Assembly: GCF_037975245.1 (NCBI RefSeq)
Contig: NC_092568.1
Span: 682,001 to 746,000, forward strand
DNA length: 64,000 bases
Reading direction: 5' to 3'
Source: Apostichopus japonicus
Taxonomy: Eukaryota; Echinodermata; Holothuroidea; Aspidochirotida; Stichopodidae
Shown here in pieces: positions 60,914-64,000 of this stretch. The position numbers and the translations under genes are program-made. Each line of letters starts with the position of its first letter. The stretch's first letter is position 1. The notes under the pieces are model-generated. The model was not told the origin of the DNA and did not search any database. It saw only the letters and a list, made by a program, of their open reading frames with translations.

Positions 60914-63900
60914 TTTCTAGCGGTAAATTGATGTTCAATGCATTCGTTTCTACCCGAGCATGCGAACCTGTCGGGAGGACGTACTCTAAATATCAACTGT
61001 AGTGATGATGATGGATCAATCTTGAGCACAAATGTCACTTTTTTCCAGTATTTGGAGATATATTACTTGGACATTCTGGTGGCCTTCAGGAATTCTGTCA
61101 AAAATGTGGGGATGAGGAGGATTTTCGGGGTGTATTCATTCAATCTCATAGCAAGTCCAGATTGGATGGATATTGAAACATGTTATTGTCTGACAGATTT
61201 AATTATCAGGGTTATTTCTTTCTTTATTCCTATTGTTCTGTTGTTAATGTTTTTAATGTTGTTAATGTTATGCACATATCAGTACCGGTATCATTTGTGT
61301 CCACCGTATGTCAGACAATGGTTTGTTAATCCATAAAATTCTAGATGAGACACTTCCTCGACGTAAAGTAACCCCCCCCCCCCAAAAAAAAAATAATAAT
61401 AATAATAATAATATTAAGCATGTAAAGGAACCTGTCAAGAGTGCACAAAAGAGATTTATATATTTCTTTTTTTTTAAATATTTGTAAGTGATATTGATAT
61501 AGTATGTTTTCTCTCAAAACAGTTTGATTAATAGGTTTCAGTAATAGCATCATCACTATAATGTCTTCAGGGGATACAAGTAGCAATTATGGACATAAAA
61601 TAAACAGTAACAACAATGATGCTTATTAGATCATCTAGATAAATTAAATCAATGGTGACGAGATCTAACTCTGACTTTAACCTGAAATTTTGACATTTTG
61701 TGCAAGTTTTGCCACCTCCGATCATTCACCTTGGAAGTTTGATGTATGTATGTGTGTACAGTAGCTATGTTGTTCCTTCTGTTTCAATCTAGAGACAAAG
61801 GTAGGCTAAAAAAATATAGGATTAAAAAAAAGTTGGTATTTCTGGTGGGTCGCAGTTGCACCCACTATCTGCATGTTAAATTCACACTCACAACAACTGC
61901 ATTCGTAGGTTTTTGTTTTCTATAGTAAAACAAGACAAAATTCCACTTGAAAAAAAGGATTTCATCGTGTTTGATCCGATTTCATCCTAGACATTTTGCC
62001 ACAAATAGTATTGACACTACAGAATTTGTATTAAATTTCTAAAAAAAAAAGGCACTTTTCGTACCATACAGCTGCAGTATACCAATGGTTTGCATGGGAT
62101 ATGTTACAGTTATGAGACAATAACGAGGAATAATTTTACAGTGTAGCAATTCCGAAGGCTCTTGATTTTGTCTCTCATAAAACATATGGTTCCTGTGTAC
62201 AATGAATTACTATACAATACACTACTGTAGCATAGCAGTATTGTCCATTTCACATAGCATTTTGCAAAGTGATACTGTATCAATTATTTGCTTGAATATA
62301 GGGATTGCCTGATTACAACCCCTACATATATATGGTGGTGTATGGTAAACTTAGCATGTCCCCTAAGTGAGCATTCTATGTTATACACATGTCTAGCTGC
62401 ATTGATAAACATTGTTGCGGTTTCCATAGGTCCAATTGTAATCACTCTTTCAATAGCAATTTTAATCTACAAAGTCTTAATGGAAATGTCCAAAATTGCC
62501 ACAGTGATACAAAGATCAATTTTGTCCATTTTGACGATTATTCCACCCATTTAGCAGAATTGTACAAGAAGCTTCACTGCATGCACGATGTTAGGGAAAT
62601 ATTTTCCTAGCCTCGAGCAGTTTGACTCATGACATTAAAATTATAGTTCTTTCTATTTTGGGCGGAATCGGTTCAAACGATCGATGAAGTCACGTAGCTG
62701 AAGGATGGAACTAAACCACTGAGCAAAATCAGCGAGATCATCGTTACCGCTAACATTCCAAAGAACATTAATTCTGTTACTATGGTTGATTTACCGTTAC
62801 ACATGGATCATAGTTCTGGTGGCTGTATACTGTATGTTAATATAGCATCAGACTTGAGTATTGCATGTGTAGGTATATTAGTACTCGGAACAGATTTGCT
62901 AGTAGATCCATATGCTTTATTGATTTGGCATGATTAAATATTCTTACATATGTTCATCGTTTTTGTTTTTGCAATAATAATCAGGCCTCCGTCAATAATC
63001 GTCAGCCAATTGACACAGGAGCCTTGCATACCGTAGCATTGTATTCTCATATGGAAAAGTGGAATAATATCATTTGCACATATATCATTTGTGACATATG
63101 TAACAAACAGTGGTTCTTAGCATCGTTTTCAGTCTGTGTGAACATTGCAGAAACGATTGTTTCTAATTTGATACTGTAACACATGTCTCAATGGATATAT
63201 CCAGTTGGATACTGTATGTACTGTATGTGTCCTGATAAACACTGTACATCACTGTAATGACATTGTTATGCGTTTATAGAGTATTTCCTTTTTTCAACCA
63301 AACATCGACAACAGTATCATCCCCATGCATACAAAATATATTTTACAACTTTGTAGTGTGTAGATAACCTTTATGAAAATTGCTCCATATTTACTAATGT
63401 TGCATGACTACCACCTGGTTTTTGGTGGGTTTTTGTATGTTTTTTTGTATAATATCAAAAACATGTCATACAGTTGGACCCCATATTTCTGGAATGACCT
63501 ATGACATGTACAGTACAGTTTATCTGTTTAATATGTACACACCTGATACAACTATTTGAAATTTTGTCAAATTTTGTCAATATATGTCTGCATTCCATCA
63601 TTTTGTGTGAAAATTAGTGACATAAGGATCAAACTCTAGTGGGTAGGAAACTGTAGGGTGTCCTTTGTGCAACACTGCATTGTACCAGTGAATGCAAAAA
63701 AAATAACACATTCCTAATGGTGGTACTACTGTAGTATTTTCTTGTGTGTAGAGGATAATTACTATTTTTATTAAAAGTAACAATTTCTGAAATGATTTTT
63801 TTAAAGTGCAATTTGCTAACCTTGTGTAACTTCCATAATTAGAAATATGCATGTCTTCCACTCAATATTACTACAGTACAAGTTTGTTGTCAAATGCTAT

Positions 63901-64000
63901 TTTTTAATTTCTTTCGTGTGTGTAATCCTTTAAGTAACACTCTGCAAGGTAGATGCTTTTGTGCTCATATTTCAGTTTGTAGCGAAAGATTGTGACATTT
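60914..64000. other. downstream of LC3C, no further gene recognised
   Basis: Includes the LC3C 3' UTR, a poly-C/poly-A/(ATA)n tract at about 61371-61412 and AT-rich sequence to the window end. Open frames of 80-130 codons here lack conserved motifs, acceptable starts or splice partners. Confidence 0.5.
61599..61604 (+). other. possible poly(A) signal of LC3C
   Basis: AATAAA about 690 bp after the LC3C stop codon. It lies after a poly-C/poly-A/ATA tract, so the true end could be elsewhere. Confidence 0.3.

Noticed and set aside
60938-61336. 132-codon open frame after LC3C
   Set aside because: It begins at TTG rather than ATG, has no recognisable domain and sits in the LC3C 3' region with no splice partners.

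Overview
This is a window from an animal nuclear genome: AT-rich, spliced genes with GT-AG introns and many transposon remnants. The four genes, especially the intact CENP-C motif in the Mis18BP1 homologue and the LC3C-type LC3, suggest an invertebrate deuterostome. An echinoderm, possibly a sea cucumber, is my best guess, but the species cannot be fixed from sequence alone.

Four protein genes can be assembled exon by exon. In each the exon phases agree and the total coding length is a multiple of three. (1) 4423-16183, plus strand: a 13-exon CYP46A-type cytochrome P450, 496 aa. (2) 36958-19013, minus strand: a 15-exon Mis18-binding protein 1 (KNL2/M18BP1) homologue, 1047 aa, with SANTA domain, CENP-C motif and SANT/Myb domain in that order. 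(3) 39025-47385, plus strand: a 10-exon TAF6L, 629 aa. (4) 50479-60913, plus strand: a 4-exon LC3C-type MAP1LC3, 132 aa, with an unusual N-terminus that fits an N-myristoylation signal. Genes 1 and 2 converge, genes 2 and 3 diverge from a 2.1 kb spacer, and genes 3 and 4 are in tandem. They do not form a pathway: sterol oxidation, centromere loading, chromatin and transcription, and autophagy.

The rest is introns and spacers carrying mobile DNA. There are two non-autonomous hAT-like elements with exact 8-bp target duplications (12189-12559 and 31996-33706) and a tiny palindromic insertion also flanked by an 8-bp duplication (4177-4207). A CAGG-ended element interrupts a 53-bp minisatellite array (22145-22591), and a nested inverted-repeat element lies at 635-2221. 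A TA-flanked element carries an internal 86-bp satellite (6323-7301). Two LINE reverse-transcriptase fossils (38130-38480 and 52040-52990) and a Penelope/hammerhead-like end (8124-8170) are also present. An isolated THAP zinc-finger exon lies antisense inside an LC3 intron (53409-53524).

Region by region: 1-4422 transposon-rich spacer; 4423-16183 P450; 16184-19012 convergent spacer; 19013-36958 Mis18BP1; 36959-39024 divergent spacer; 39025-47385 TAF6L; 47386-50478 repeat-rich 3' region and spacer; 50479-60913 LC3C; 60914-64000 downstream of LC3C with no further gene recognised.
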